Shown: in pieces, positions 33,999 to 43,430 of the stretch | How the letters are laid out: each line of letters opens with the position of its first letter | Numbering within the stretch: the stretch's first letter is position 1 | Assembly: GCF_012163145.1 (NCBI RefSeq) | Contig: NZ_JAAVTX010000005.1 | Span: 310,001-374,000, forward strand | From: Falsiroseomonas frigidaquae | Lineage (GTDB): Bacteria; Pseudomonadota; Alphaproteobacteria; Acetobacterales; Acetobacteraceae | Direction of reading: 5' to 3' | DNA: 64,000 nt | Translations under genes and position numbers: made by a program | Notes under the pieces: generated by a model | What the model was told of the DNA's origin: nothing | Databases searched by the model: none | The model's input: only the letters and a program-made list of their open reading frames with translations

Positions 33999-35315
33999 CT
34001 ACCACATCCCCGGCAGCCACAGCGACAGCGCCGGGAACAGCACCAGGATGATGATGCGCGCCAGGTCGGACAGGCAGAAGGGCAGCACACCGCGATAGGT
34101 CTCGCCCATGGGGATGTCCTTCGCCATGGCGTTGATGACGAAGAGGTTGAGCCCGAAGGGTGGCGAGATCATCCCCACCTCCACGCTCATCAGCACCAAT
34201 ATCCCGAACCAGACCAGCACCTGCGTGCGGTCCATGCCGAAATCTAGGCCGAGCATCAGCGGGATGAAGATGGGCAGCGTCAGCAGCACCATCGCCATGC
34301 TTTCCATGAAGCAGCCGAGGATGAAGTAGACCACCAGGATCAGCGCCAGGATCGCCAGCGGCGGCACCGGCAAGGCGGCCACCATGGCGGACAGTTCCGA
34401 GGGCAGATGCGAAAGGGCCAGCGCCGCGCTGAACAACTCCGCCCCCAGCAGCACCAGGAAGATCAGGCCGGTCGTCTCCGCGGTGGACAGCAGGCTTTCC
34501 TTCAACCCCTGCCAGCGCATGCCGCCCAGCGCCACCGCCAGCAGCCCCGTCGCGGCGGCGCCGATGGCCGCGCCCTCCGTCGCGCTGAACCAGCCGCCAT
34601 AGATGCCGGTCACGACCGTGATGAAGACCAGCATCACCGGCCAGACCTCCGCCGTGGCGCGCAGGCGCTCGCGCAGCGGCATGCGCTCCGCCGGCGGCGC
34701 GGCGCCGGGCACCAGGCGGCTGTAGAGGTTCACCACCAGCATGTAGCCCGCGGTCGCCAGGATGCCCGGGATGACGGCGGCGACGAACAGCGCGCCGATG
34801 CTCATCTCCGTGTAGATCGCGTAGATCACCAGGATGACGCTCGGTGGGATGAGGATGCCCAGCGTGCCACCGGCCGCCAGCGTGCCGGTGGCGAGTGCCG
34901 GCGAATAGCCGTGCCGCCGCATCTCCGGCAGCGCCACCTGCGACATGGTGGCGGCGGTGGCGAGCGAGCTTCCGCAGATCGCACCGAAGGCCGCGCAGCC
35001 GCCGATGCTGGCCACCGCCAGCCCGCCGCGCCAATGCCCCATCCAGGCCCGCGCGCAACGGAACAGCGCGCGATTCATGCCGCCCTTGGTGGCGAAATCG
35101 CCCATCAGCAGGAACAGCGGAATGACCGACAGGATGTAGGAGGAGAAGCGGCTGAAAGTCAGCGTGTTCAGCGTGGCGAACAGCCGGTCCCAGCCGGACA
35201 TCTCGGCATAGCCCAGCCCGCCCACCAGCAGCATGGCGATGCCGACCGGCATGCGCAGCCCGATCAGCAGCAGCGCGCCGCCGAACATCAGCAGCCCGAT
35301 GGTGAAATTGCTCAT
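33999..35315 (-). CDS. dctM: TRAP transporter large permease (DctM)
   Basis: 438 residues with about twelve helices. The DctM hallmarks are visible: IPLFLLMGDFATKGGMNR, FGAICGSSLATAATMSQVALPEM, GTLGILIPPSVILVIYAIYTE and a late GMISPPFGLNLFVINAM. It forms the Na+-driven permease with the small subunit, whose stop overlaps its ATG by four bases. Tail-to-tail with urtE. The symbol is for the family; the cargo is not known. Confidence 0.93.
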   Translation of the reverse strand: MSNFTIGLLMFGGALLLIGLRMPVGIAMLLVGGLGYAEMSGWDRLFATLNTLTFSRFSSYILSVIPLFLLMGDFATKGGMNRALFRCARAWMGHWRGGLAVASIGGCAAFGAICGSSLATAATMSQVALPEMRRHGYSPALATGTLAAGGTLGILIPPSVILVIYAIYTEMSIGALFVAAVIPGILATAGYMLVVNLYSRLVPGAAPPAERMPLRERLRATAEVWPVMLVFITVVTGIYGGWFSATEGAAIGAAATGLLAVALGGMRWQGLKESLLSTAETTGLIFLVLLGAELFSAALALSHLPSELSAMVAALPVPPLAILALILVVYFILGCFMESMAMVLLTLPIFIPLMLGLDFGMDRTQVLVWFGILVLMSVEVGMISPPFGLNLFVINAMAKDIPMGETYRGVLPFCLSDLARIIILVLFPALSLWLPGMW

Positions 35316-35806
35316 GCGGGGTGGCGCGGCCGGATGAGGCTTTCGGCCGCGACGAAGGCGGCGCAGAGGCTCCACGCCGTCATGCCCAGCGCCGCTGCGG
35401 CATAGCCCCACCAGAAGGGCAGTTGCAGGAACATCGTATCCCTCTCGCGGTCCCACATGTTGTAGCCGCCAATGGCCAGCCGCCAGGCCAGCACGGCCAC
35501 TACCACCGCCACCACCACCCGCATCACCGCATCCAGCACGGCCAGGCCGCGCGGCGGCAGCTTCTGGGTGAAGAAATCCACCACCACATGCGCACCCTTC
35601 ATCTCACAGAGCGGCATGCACAGCACCACGGCGACGCCGAGCAGCATCTCCACGATCTCGCTGTCACCCAGGATCGGCCGCCCGAAGGCGCCGCGCAGCA
35701 CGGAGGCGGTGGTGACCGCGACCGCCGCGAGCAACAGCATGCCGCTCACCAGCGCACAGCCGACCGCGAGGCGCGTCAGCGCGCCCCGCAGCGCCGCGAG
35801 GCTCAC
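35312..35806 (-). CDS. dctQ: TRAP transporter small permease (DctQ)
   Basis: 164 residues with four membrane helices. The family motif around GDSEIVEMLLGVAVVLCMPLCEMKGAHVVVDFF is clear (residues ~48-80). The start overlaps the dctP stop by four bases and the stop overlaps dctM, so all three TRAP genes are translationally coupled. Confidence 0.9.
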   Translation of the reverse strand: MSLAALRGALTRLAVGCALVSGMLLLAAVAVTTASVLRGAFGRPILGDSEIVEMLLGVAVVLCMPLCEMKGAHVVVDFFTQKLPPRGLAVLDAVMRVVVAVVVAVLAWRLAIGGYNMWDRERDTMFLQLPFWWGYAAAALGMTAWSLCAAFVAAESLIRPRHPA

Positions 35807-36846
35807 GCGCGGCCGTGCTTCGCGGTGATGGCCTGCAGGTCCGCGAACATCGCGCGGCCATCGCGGCCCCGGCGCGTCATCTCGGCGATCCAGGCGTCGT
35901 AGGCGGGCTGCACGGCGGTGCGCCAGCGCGCCTTCTCCTCCGGGCTGATCGAGATGATCTCGTTGCCGGCCGCGATCGCCGCATCCACCGCGGGCTTGGT
36001 CTGCGTGTCCCAGATCCTGCCGCGATCGGCGGCCAAGGCGGGGCCGGAATTGGCGTCGATCACCGCCTTCAGGTCGGGCGGCAGGCGGTTGTAGCTGCGG
36101 CCGTTCATCAGGGTCAGGATCATGCCCTGGAACAGGCCGACGCCCGCCGGCTCGCTGTGGAATTTTGCCACCTCATACAGCCGGAAGGGCTGGGTGATGG
36201 CCCAGTTGATCAGGAAGCCGTCCACCTGGTTGCGCGCCGTCGCCTCATAGACGCCGCCCAACGGAATGCCGACAGGCGTGCCACCGAGCGCCGTGACGGC
36301 CTCCCCGATGAAACGGCCGGCGACGCGCAGCTTCAGGCCCCGAAAGTCCTCCATCGTGCGGATCGGCTTGCGGGAGGTATGCACCAGCGCGCGGTCCGTG
36401 GAATGCACGGCGATGATCTTGATGCTGCGGTATTCGGTATCCGCCAGGTGCTTGCCGATGAACTCCATCGCCGCCGGACTCTCAGTGGCGGACAGGCCGG
36501 TGTTCATGAAGGGCAGTTCCAGCCCCTCCGTCCCCATGAAGCGACCGGGGGTAAAGCCGGGCACGGTCCAGATGATATCGACCACCCCGTCCTCGAGCTG
36601 CTGCACCAGGTCGCGCGGCTGGCCGCCGAGCTGCATGGCCGGGAAGACATCGATCTTGATGCGCCCGTTCGATTCCTTCGCCACCTTCTCCGCCCAGGGG
36701 TCCAGGTGCAGCGTGTGGTCCAGCGCGGTGGGAGAGGAGAAGCTGTGCAGCCGAAAGGTGAATTGCGGCGCCCCCTGTGCGCGCAGCGTGGCCGGCGCGG
36801 CGAGGGTGAGGCCGGCGCCCAGCAGGTGACGTCGCTTCATCATCAT
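35803..36846 (-). CDS. dctP: TRAP transporter solute-binding protein (DctP)
   Basis: 347 residues. Three consecutive ATGs (36846, 36843, 36840) are all possible starts; AGGACAGGGA lies just upstream. Signal MKRRHLLGAGLTLAAPATLRAQ is Tat-like. The mature part shows DctP landmarks: HTLHLDPWAEKVAKESNGRIK, VFPAMQLGGQPRDLVQQLEDG, LKLRVAGRFIGEAVTALGGTPVGIPLGGVYEA, with the Arg of LRVAGR as the usual carboxylate-binding residue. Ligand is probably an organic acid. Only 21 bases separate it from the desaturase gene upstream on the same strand. Confidence 0.92.
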   Translation of the reverse strand: MMMKRRHLLGAGLTLAAPATLRAQGAPQFTFRLHSFSSPTALDHTLHLDPWAEKVAKESNGRIKIDVFPAMQLGGQPRDLVQQLEDGVVDIIWTVPGFTPGRFMGTEGLELPFMNTGLSATESPAAMEFIGKHLADTEYRSIKIIAVHSTDRALVHTSRKPIRTMEDFRGLKLRVAGRFIGEAVTALGGTPVGIPLGGVYEATARNQVDGFLINWAITQPFRLYEVAKFHSEPAGVGLFQGMILTLMNGRSYNRLPPDLKAVIDANSGPALAADRGRIWDTQTKPAVDAAIAAGNEIISISPEEKARWRTAVQPAYDAWIAEMTRRGRDGRAMFADLQAITAKHGRA

Positions 36847-36867
36847 GGTCCCTGTCCTAATCTTTTT

Positions 36868-37803
36868 TCAGCGTGCGGGATGCGCGGGCACGAAGACCGG
36901 CTTCAGCAGCCAGCGGCGCGCGATGTCGAAATAGCCCCGGAAGACGTAGTGGCCGTTATGCGCCAGCAGGCGTTCCCGGTGCCGGCGCCAGAAGCCGGGA
37001 ATCTCGAACCAGGCCATCTGCGGATACAGGTGATGCACGATATGCAGGTTGTTCCACAGGAACAGCAGGCCGAAGACCCAGTTGGACTCCACGCTCGCCG
37101 TGCGTTCGCCAGGCGTCGGTCCCCAGCGATGCTCGATGAAGGCGCGCAGCAGGCCGAGGCTGAGGCCCGGCAGCACGAAGACCAAGTAGTAGTGCCAGAT
37201 CGGCATGCCCGCGACGGCGGCGACGAACCACAGCACCACGGCGAGCCCCGCGAAGAAGCCGAGCCAGATCGGCACGTCGCGGAAGTCCCCCGCGCGCAGC
37301 TTCGCGGCCTCGACCAGCACCAGCTTCCGCAGCCGCAGCAACGGCCCGATGGTCAGGCGCCCGAGCAGCGTCTGGTTGAACAGCAGCACGGCGCGCCAGG
37401 GGCGCGAATAGCCGGACCAGTCCGTCTGGCGGTGATAGACGCTTTCCGTGTCCTCGCCGGGATAGGTCAGCACCGTGTTGCGGTGATGCGCGGTGTGGCT
37501 GCGCTTGTAGAGCTCGAAGGGAAACCAGCCACCGATCGGCGGCCAGACCAGCGCCGTGCGCAGCCAGCGTGGAATGCTGCGCCATCCATGGATCGCCTCA
37601 TGCTGCAGGGAGAAATGCCAGGCGAGCACATAGGCGCCGCCCAGCATCTGCAGCGGCCAGGGGATGCTGGCGTGAAACCAGACCAGGGCGAGCCAGCACG
37701 CATAGATCGCGACCATAACGCCCCAGGTCGGCAACTCCCACCGCCGCCACCAGATCGGTGAGGGCGCGAGGGCGGCGGCTCGGGGAAGGGTCTTCTCCTG
37801 CAT
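36868..37803 (-). CDS. Fatty acid desaturase-type membrane di-iron enzyme
   Basis: 311 residues from ATG at 37803. The three histidine boxes are complete: H68-EAI-H72, H103-TA-H106-H107 and H254-IV-H257-H258, with an extra EHRWG at 224-228. Four to five membrane segments separate them. This is the membrane-bound desaturase/hydroxylase family, which includes acyl-lipid desaturases and carotenoid ketolases; the sequence does not tell which. It precedes the TRAP genes by 21 bases on the same strand, and is divergent from an FMO-like flavoprotein across about 213 bases. Confidence 0.85.
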   Translation of the reverse strand: MQEKTLPRAAALAPSPIWWRRWELPTWGVMVAIYACWLALVWFHASIPWPLQMLGGAYVLAWHFSLQHEAIHGWRSIPRWLRTALVWPPIGGWFPFELYKRSHTAHHRNTVLTYPGEDTESVYHRQTDWSGYSRPWRAVLLFNQTLLGRLTIGPLLRLRKLVLVEAAKLRAGDFRDVPIWLGFFAGLAVVLWFVAAVAGMPIWHYYLVFVLPGLSLGLLRAFIEHRWGPTPGERTASVESNWVFGLLFLWNNLHIVHHLYPQMAWFEIPGFWRRHRERLLAHNGHYVFRGYFDIARRWLLKPVFVPAHPAR

Positions 37804-37900
37804 GTGTGCAGCGTGGCAATAATTACCGGCGCCTTGCAAGCGCGTTTGCCGGCTTCGTTTGCGCCCTTGGCATCGGGCCTGCGCGGCACCGCGGCAGGCG

Positions 37901-37919
37901 TTGCCGGTATACGCGGCAA
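37901..37919. repeat. Inverted repeat in divergent interval
   Basis: TTGCCG-GTATACG-CGGCAA: 6-base perfect arms around 7 bases containing the palindrome GTATAC. It lies between the divergent desaturase and FMO-like genes and may be an operator; no regulator gene is adjacent. Confidence 0.3.
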
Positions 37920-38016
37920 AAGGCTGTTGCATACGATTTCAGGCGGCGTTCCGGGGCTGGCGGCGTCGCGGAATGCGCCCATCCTGTTGACGTGCCGCAG
38001 ATCGGAGACGCCTGCC

Positions 38017-39447
38017 TTGCCCGCCGCTCGCAGCCTCACGGAGCTCGAAGCCGATGTCCGGCGCGACCTGGACCTGATCGCGCATCCCCGCATGGACTGG
38101 CTGCAGCCGAAGACCTGCGGCGGCGCGCCGGTGCTGGATGTGCTGGTGGTCGGCGGCGGACAATGCGGCGTGGTCGCGGCCTTCGCGCTGATGCGCGACA
38201 AGGTGCGCAACCTGCTGGTGCTGGACCGCGCCCCCCATGGCCGCGAGGGGCCGTGGACCACCTATGCGCGGATGCACAATCTGCGGTCCTGGAAGGACCA
38301 GAGCGGCCCCGATCTCGGCGTGCCCTCCCTCACCTACCAGGCCTGGCACGAGGCGCAGTTCGGCACCGCATCCTGGGAGACGCTGCGCTACATCCCGAAG
38401 GAATTCTGGAACGACTACCTGCTGTGGTTGCGCCGCGTGGTCGGCGTGCCGGTCCGCAACGGGGTGGAGGCCGGCCGCATCGGCCCGGCGCGCACCGATG
38501 ACGGCCTGCCCTGCCTGCGCGTCGAGACCAGCGCGGGCCCGATGCTGGCGCGCAAGGTGGTGCTGGCGACGGGGCAGGAAGGTGCCGGCATCTGGTGGAT
38601 GCCCGATTTCATCCGCGCCCTGCCCGCGCATCTGCGGGCACATAGCGCGGATGCCATCGATTTCGGTGCGTTGCGCGGCAAGGTGGTGGCGGTGCTCGGC
38701 GCCGGGGCCTCCGCCTTCGACAATGCGGCGATGGCGCTGGAGGCCGGCGCGGCCGAGGTGCATCTGTTCTGCCGGCGGGCGGAGCCGATGGTGGTGCAGC
38801 CCTATCGCTGGCTGACCTTCGCCGGCTTCATGCGCCACATCCACGAAATGCCCGATGAATGGCGCTGGCGCTTCATGGCGCATGTGCTGGGGCTGCGGGA
38901 AGGCTTCCCGCCCGACACCTATGCGCGCGTCCTGGCCTTCCCGAACTTCACCATGCATGTCGGCCGCCCCTGGAGCGATGCGCGGGTGCAGGATTGCCAG
39001 GCGGTGGTCGCCACCTCGCGCGGCGACTTCACCGCGGATTTCCTGATCTGCGGCACCGGCGTGCGGATGGACCCTGCACTGGTGCCGGAACTCGCCGGCT
39101 GCGCCCACAACATCGCCCGCTGGTCGGACCGCTACACGCCACCGGCGGAGGAAGCGAACCCGCGGCTCGGCGCATTCCCCTATCTCGCCGATGACTACAG
39201 CTTCCAGGAACGCGTCCTGGGCGACACGCCCTGGATGCGCGACATCCACCTGTTCGGCATCGGCACCACCATGTCCTTCGGCCCGGCCGGTGCCTCCATC
39301 AATGCCATGGGCATCGCCGTGCCGCGGCTGGCGGCGGGCATCACGCGCGGCCTTTTCGCCAGCGACCTGCCGCGATTCTACGATTCACTGCGTGCCTATG
39401 ACGTGGCGCAGGTGGAGATCGACCCCACCCGCATCGCCGCGGATTAG
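38017..39447 (+). CDS. FMO/BVMO-like NAD(P)/FAD-dependent oxidoreductase
   Basis: 476 residues from a TTG at 38017, chosen because GGAG lies nine bases upstream and the frame upstream looks non-coding. First Rossmann VLVVGGGQCGVVAAFAL near residue 48, second VVAVLGAGASAFDNAAMAL near residue 225, and TADFLICGTGVRMD towards the end. This two-dinucleotide layout fits flavin-containing monooxygenases. Aromatic-rich segments such as GREGPWTTYARMHNLRSWKDQ look like the substrate loop. The 3' end overlaps the convergent M20 gene by four bases. Substrate unknown. Confidence 0.8.
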   Translation: MPAARSLTELEADVRRDLDLIAHPRMDWLQPKTCGGAPVLDVLVVGGGQCGVVAAFALMRDKVRNLLVLDRAPHGREGPWTTYARMHNLRSWKDQSGPDLGVPSLTYQAWHEAQFGTASWETLRYIPKEFWNDYLLWLRRVVGVPVRNGVEAGRIGPARTDDGLPCLRVETSAGPMLARKVVLATGQEGAGIWWMPDFIRALPAHLRAHSADAIDFGALRGKVVAVLGAGASAFDNAAMALEAGAAEVHLFCRRAEPMVVQPYRWLTFAGFMRHIHEMPDEWRWRFMAHVLGLREGFPPDTYARVLAFPNFTMHVGRPWSDARVQDCQAVVATSRGDFTADFLICGTGVRMDPALVPELAGCAHNIARWSDRYTPPAEEANPRLGAFPYLADDYSFQERVLGDTPWMRDIHLFGIGTTMSFGPAGASINAMGIAVPRLAAGITRGLFASDLPRFYDSLRAYDVAQVEIDPTRIAAD

Positions 39448-40559
39448 CGCAGCGTCTCCATCAGCCGGCGCAGCAGCTCCGCGCGCGGGACCAGGCTGTC
39501 GAGGTAGATCTGCTCGAAATCCGTGTGCCCGCCCTTGCCGTCGGCGCCGAGGCCATCGAGCACCGGCGCCAGGTCGGCGCAGAAATTGCCGTCGCTGCCG
39601 CCGCCGGTCTTGAGGTCCTGCAGATCGAAGCCGATCTCGGCGGCCAGCTTCCGGGCGTGGTCGAACAGCGCGGCGATCCCGGGCGTCTTCTCATAGGGCG
39701 GGCGGTTCAGCCCACCGGTGATGGTCAGCGTCACATCCGGCCCGTGCGGTTGCAGCGCCTGCACCTTCGCCAGCATCTCCGCCGCGATGTCCGGCGTCGG
39801 CAGCCGCATGTCGATGGCGGCGCGGGCTTCCTCCGCCACCACATTCGCCCGCGTGCCACCGGCGATGGTGCCGACATTCACAGTGACGCCGCGATCGTAG
39901 TCGGTCATGGCATGCAGCGCGATGATCTGGTGCGCCAGCTCCCCGATCGCGGAACGGCCATCCTGGTGGCGGCTGCCGGAATGGGCGGCGCGGCCTGTCA
40001 CCACGAGGTCGAAGCGGGCGGCCCCCTTGCGGGCAGTGACGATCTTGCCGCCCTCCCGCGCCGGCTCCGTCACCAGCACGTATCTCGCCTTCGCGCCCAG
40101 GCTGCGGATCAGGTCGCGGCTGGTGGGGCTGCCGACCTCCTCATCCGAGTTGAAAAGATAGGTGATGGGCAGCGGCGTCGGCGTGCTGGCGCGCAGGAAA
40201 GTCAGGAATGCCTCGAAGGCCAGGCGCGCACCGGCCTTCATGTCGTAGATGCCGGGGCCATAGGCCTTGTCGCCCTCCACCCGGAACGGCATCCGCGCCA
40301 GCATGCCCATCGGGTGCACGGTATCCAGATGCGACAGCACCAGGATGCCCGGCGCATCACCGCCCCAGGGCGAGCGCAGCAGCAGATGGTCGCCCAGGCC
40401 GTCGCGGCCAGGGATGATCTCGGTCCGCGCCCCGGCCTCCCGCGCCTCCGCCTCCACCTTCGCCATCAGGGCGGAGACGGCGGCGGGCGCATCGGTAGGG
40501 GTCTCATGCTCCACCCAGGGGCGGATGGCGGCGAGCAGGGCGTCGGTGGTGAAACTCAT
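39444..40559 (-). CDS. M20 family metallopeptidase (carboxypeptidase G2-like)
   Basis: 371 residues. Zinc ligands and catalytic residues: LSHLDTVHP (His, Asp), GPGIYDMKAG (bridging Asp), NSDEEVGSP (catalytic and ligand Glu), LVTEPA, and the C-terminal GGHTDFEQ (His). Features match the glutamate carboxypeptidase / ArgE group that removes a C-terminal amino acid or acyl group. The start overlaps the MmgE/PrpD stop by four bases (ATGA), so the two are a leftward pair facing the other peptidase operon. Confidence 0.9.
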   Translation of the reverse strand: MSFTTDALLAAIRPWVEHETPTDAPAAVSALMAKVEAEAREAGARTEIIPGRDGLGDHLLLRSPWGGDAPGILVLSHLDTVHPMGMLARMPFRVEGDKAYGPGIYDMKAGARLAFEAFLTFLRASTPTPLPITYLFNSDEEVGSPTSRDLIRSLGAKARYVLVTEPAREGGKIVTARKGAARFDLVVTGRAAHSGSRHQDGRSAIGELAHQIIALHAMTDYDRGVTVNVGTIAGGTRANVVAEEARAAIDMRLPTPDIAAEMLAKVQALQPHGPDVTLTITGGLNRPPYEKTPGIAALFDHARKLAAEIGFDLQDLKTGGGSDGNFCADLAPVLDGLGADGKGGHTDFEQIYLDSLVPRAELLRRLMETLR

Positions 40560-41884
40560 GCGGCGGGCACCAATCTGGACATCAGGGTCGAGGCATCGGC
40601 CGGCTGCGCGATCGCCGCAAGGGCCATTTCCGCCTCGCGCGGATCGAGCACGTGGGAAGCGCAGTCGTTGAACTTCCGCAGGTGCTCGTCCTCGCTCATC
40701 GGGTTCTCCGCGGCGCCGCGCCGAATGCTGCGCGTCTCGGTGCGGCGCGTGCCGTCGGTAAGGTGCACGGTCACGCTGGTCGGCGGGCGCGGCTCGGCAT
40801 CCGGCAGCGCATGCATGGTGATGCGTGGCATCAGCGCGCGAATCGCGGGGCTGTGGATGGCTTCGCCCTCGAAATCCGCCAGCGTCACCTGGCCCTGCAG
40901 GGCCGCGGTGGCGAGGCAATATTGCATGCTGAACCGCGCTTCCATGCCGCTGCGGGGGTCTCCATGCACCAGGTTCCCGGCGAGCACGGCGGGCAGCGAC
41001 GTTTCGATGCGCGCGATTCGCTCCGGCGGCACGCGGAGCGCCAGCAGCGCATCCAGCGAAAGATGCGTCGCGGCACAGGTTGGATAGGCCTTGTAACTGA
41101 TGCCCACTGCCGCGATGGCCAGTGCCTCACGGCCTGCCGGCGGGTCCATGGCACCCACCGGCGCATCCGCGCCGGCGAACATCCGGGCGAAGCGCCAGGT
41201 GCCTTCCAGCGCCTCCGCCGCGCCACTGACACCCTGCTCCGCCAGGCTTGCGGCTAGCACGCCGGATTTCGCCGCGAGGCCGGCATGAAGGGATTTCGCC
41301 ATGGCGCCGAGTTGCATGCGGCTGCCGCTCGCCATGCTGGTGGCGAGGCTCAGCGCATCCCTGGCCTGCGTCGCATCCAGCCGCAGCAGCCGCGCGCAGG
41401 CGCCGGCCGCACCGATCGCGCCAATGGTGGAGGTGGCGTGCCAGCCGGCTGCATAATGGCGTGGATTCACGCCGCGGCCGATGCAGGCCATCACCTCCAG
41501 CCCTACGACCAGCGCATCCAGCAGTGCCGGGCCATCGGCGCCGCGCTCCTCGCCCAGCGCCAGGATGGCGGGCACCAGCACGGCGGTAGCGTGGCCGGCG
41601 AGCGGGTTGAAGGTGTCGTCGTAATCCAGCACATGCGCCGCCGCACCATTGACCAGCGCCGCCCAGGGCGCAGCGAGCGCCTGCCCCGTGCCCACGATGC
41701 GCGAGGTTCCGCTGCCCCAGCGCGCGACGGCGGCGGCGGTACGGCGTGGCGTCTCCTCCACCGATCCGGCCAGCATCACGCCGATGGCATCGCGCAGCCC
41801 CGCGGTGGCGAGCGGCGCCACCGCCGCCGTGCGGGCGCGCGGCAGATCCACGATCCATTGCGCGATGCGCTGCGTCGCCGCCAT
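40556..41884 (-). CDS. MmgE/PrpD family protein
   Basis: 442 residues from ATG at 41884 (MAATQRIAQWIVDL). Family landmarks: NGAAAHVLDYDDTFNPLAGHATA around residues 84-104, GWHATSTIGAIGAAGACARLL, KSLHAGLAAKSGVLAASLAEQG and KAYPTCAATHLSLDALL. Members include 2-methylcitrate dehydratase, cis-aconitate decarboxylase and iminodisuccinate epimerase. No methylcitrate genes are nearby, so a role on an amino-acid-derived acid is more likely here. First gene of the leftward arm of the divergent peptidase locus. Confidence 0.88.
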   Translation of the reverse strand: MAATQRIAQWIVDLPRARTAAVAPLATAGLRDAIGVMLAGSVEETPRRTAAAVARWGSGTSRIVGTGQALAAPWAALVNGAAAHVLDYDDTFNPLAGHATAVLVPAILALGEERGADGPALLDALVVGLEVMACIGRGVNPRHYAAGWHATSTIGAIGAAGACARLLRLDATQARDALSLATSMASGSRMQLGAMAKSLHAGLAAKSGVLAASLAEQGVSGAAEALEGTWRFARMFAGADAPVGAMDPPAGREALAIAAVGISYKAYPTCAATHLSLDALLALRVPPERIARIETSLPAVLAGNLVHGDPRSGMEARFSMQYCLATAALQGQVTLADFEGEAIHSPAIRALMPRITMHALPDAEPRPPTSVTVHLTDGTRRTETRSIRRGAAENPMSEDEHLRKFNDCASHVLDPREAEMALAAIAQPADASTLMSRLVPAA

Positions 41885-41962
41885 CCCTGCAGGCCCCTGC
41901 TGACCCGGCAAGCGTCGCGCCGAAGCCGGAGGGGTGCAAGCCCCGCACGTCTTCACGCGGCC

Positions 41963-41986
41963 GGCAAAGCCGTGCGAAGCTTTGCC
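41963..41986. promoter_or_regulatory. Perfect 8-8-8 inverted repeat in the divergent peptidase promoter
   Basis: GGCAAAGC (41963-41970), an 8-base spacer, then GCTTTGCC (41979-41986). Centred in the 125-base interval between the MmgE/PrpD and M20 starts, 24 bases before the latter. Size and symmetry suit a dimeric regulator; an mRNA hairpin is the alternative. No regulator gene lies in the locus. Confidence 0.5.
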
Positions 41987-42009
41987 CGCATTGCGGGAAG
42001 GGACTGGGC

Positions 42010-43416
42010 ATGGCGGGCACTCGGGCTGGAGCGATCGCGCGCGCGGAACGCTGCTTTGATGAAGGCGCATATCTCGACGCGCTGCGGAAGCTGGTGGCGG
42101 TGCCGACGGAGAGCCAGCTGCCGGACAGCCTGCCGGCGCTGACGCGCTACTGCACCGAGACGATGCCCGGGCTGATGCGCGACATGCCCTTCGAACAGAC
42201 GGTGCTGGAGAACCCGCGCAGCGGCCGCGGCCCGGTGTTCCTGGCGACGCGCATCGAGGATCCGGCGCTGCCGACCGTGCTGGTCTACGGCCATGGCGAC
42301 GTGGTGCGCGGCCTCGCGCCGAAGTGGAGCGACGGCATCGACCCCTGGCAGGTCACGCAACGCGGCGACAAATGGTACGGGCGCGGCACGGTGGACAACA
42401 AGGGCCAGCACCTGATCGCCATCGAGGCGCTGCGCGCCGTCATGGCGGAACGCGGCGGCAGGCTCGGCTTCAATGCCAAGGTGCTGGTGGAGACCGGGGA
42501 GGAACAGGGCTCCCCCGGCCTGCGCGACCTGCTGCGGGCGGAACGCGACCGACTGGCGGCCGATGTGTTCATCGGGCTGGACGGGCCGCGCCAGACCACC
42601 TTCATGCCGGAGATGAAGCTGGGCGCGCGTGGCGGCGTGGCCTTCGACATGGTGGTGCGGCTGCGCGACCACGCGCATCATTCCGGCCATTGGGGCGGCG
42701 TGCTGACCGATCCGGGTTTTGTTCTCGCGCATGCGATGGCGAGCATCGTGGACCGCAACGGCCGCATCCTGGTCGAGGGCTGGACGCCCGCCGCCATGCC
42801 TGCCTCCGTCAAGCGCGCGATCGGCGACCTGGTCTTCGAGGATATTCCTGGCCTGCCCGAAGGCGATCCCGGCTGGGGCGAGCCGGGGCTGACGAAAGCC
42901 GAGAAGATCTTCGGCTGGACCAGCGTGATCGTGCTGGCGCAGGTCACCGGCCACCCGGATGCGCCGACCAATGCGGTGCAGGGCGAGGCGCGCGCGCGGC
43001 TACAGGTGCGGCACACGGCGGACATTCCCGGTGCGGATTTCATCCCAGCGCTGCGGCGTCACCTCGACGCCAGGGGATTTCCGGAAGTCGAGATCGTGCC
43101 GATGATGGAGCGCGACATGTTCGGCGCCTCCCGCACCGATCCGGACGACCCCTGGGTGGCGATGGTCGCGGGATCGATGCGGCGCACCACCAACCGGGCA
43201 CCGAACATCATCCCAAATTCCTCCGGTTCCAACCCCTCCGACATGTTCCTGGAGGAGTTGGGCACGCCGGTGATCTGGATTCCGAACAGCTATGCCGGCT
43301 GCAACCAGCACGGCCCCGATGAACACGCCTTGGCGCCGCTGCTGCGCGAGGGACTGGGCCTGATGGCCGGCATCTGGTGGGACATTGGCGAGGGCCAGGT
43401 GCCCTCGCGCCGCTGA
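42010..43416 (+). CDS. M20 family metallopeptidase
   Basis: 468 residues from ATG at 42010; GGGAAGGGA stands just upstream. Metal-site segments: VLVYGHGDVVRG (His, Asp), WYGRGTVDNKGQH (bridging Asp), VETGEEQGSPG (Glu pair) and the late NQHGPDEH (His). The dimerisation domain lies at about residues 215-375. Related M20 members are dipeptidases and acyl-amino-acid hydrolases. First gene of a rightward run: M20, M28-like, M20 (AbgB-like), LLM monooxygenase and peptide-binding protein. Confidence 0.9.
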   Translation: MAGTRAGAIARAERCFDEGAYLDALRKLVAVPTESQLPDSLPALTRYCTETMPGLMRDMPFEQTVLENPRSGRGPVFLATRIEDPALPTVLVYGHGDVVRGLAPKWSDGIDPWQVTQRGDKWYGRGTVDNKGQHLIAIEALRAVMAERGGRLGFNAKVLVETGEEQGSPGLRDLLRAERDRLAADVFIGLDGPRQTTFMPEMKLGARGGVAFDMVVRLRDHAHHSGHWGGVLTDPGFVLAHAMASIVDRNGRILVEGWTPAAMPASVKRAIGDLVFEDIPGLPEGDPGWGEPGLTKAEKIFGWTSVIVLAQVTGHPDAPTNAVQGEARARLQVRHTADIPGADFIPALRRHLDARGFPEVEIVPMMERDMFGASRTDPDDPWVAMVAGSMRRTTNRAPNIIPNSSGSNPSDMFLEELGTPVIWIPNSYAGCNQHGPDEHALAPLLREGLGLMAGIWWDIGEGQVPSRR

Positions 43417-43430
43417 AGGAGACGACGCGC

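Noticed and set aside
36868-37803. Beta-carotene ketolase (CrtW)
   Set aside because: The three His boxes are shared by many membrane desaturases, and no carotenoid gene is nearby.
41985-41997. CCCGC-ATT-GCGGG hairpin before the M20 gene
   Set aside because: Short 5-bp stem partly shared with the better 8-8-8 repeat; it could arise by chance in GC-rich DNA.
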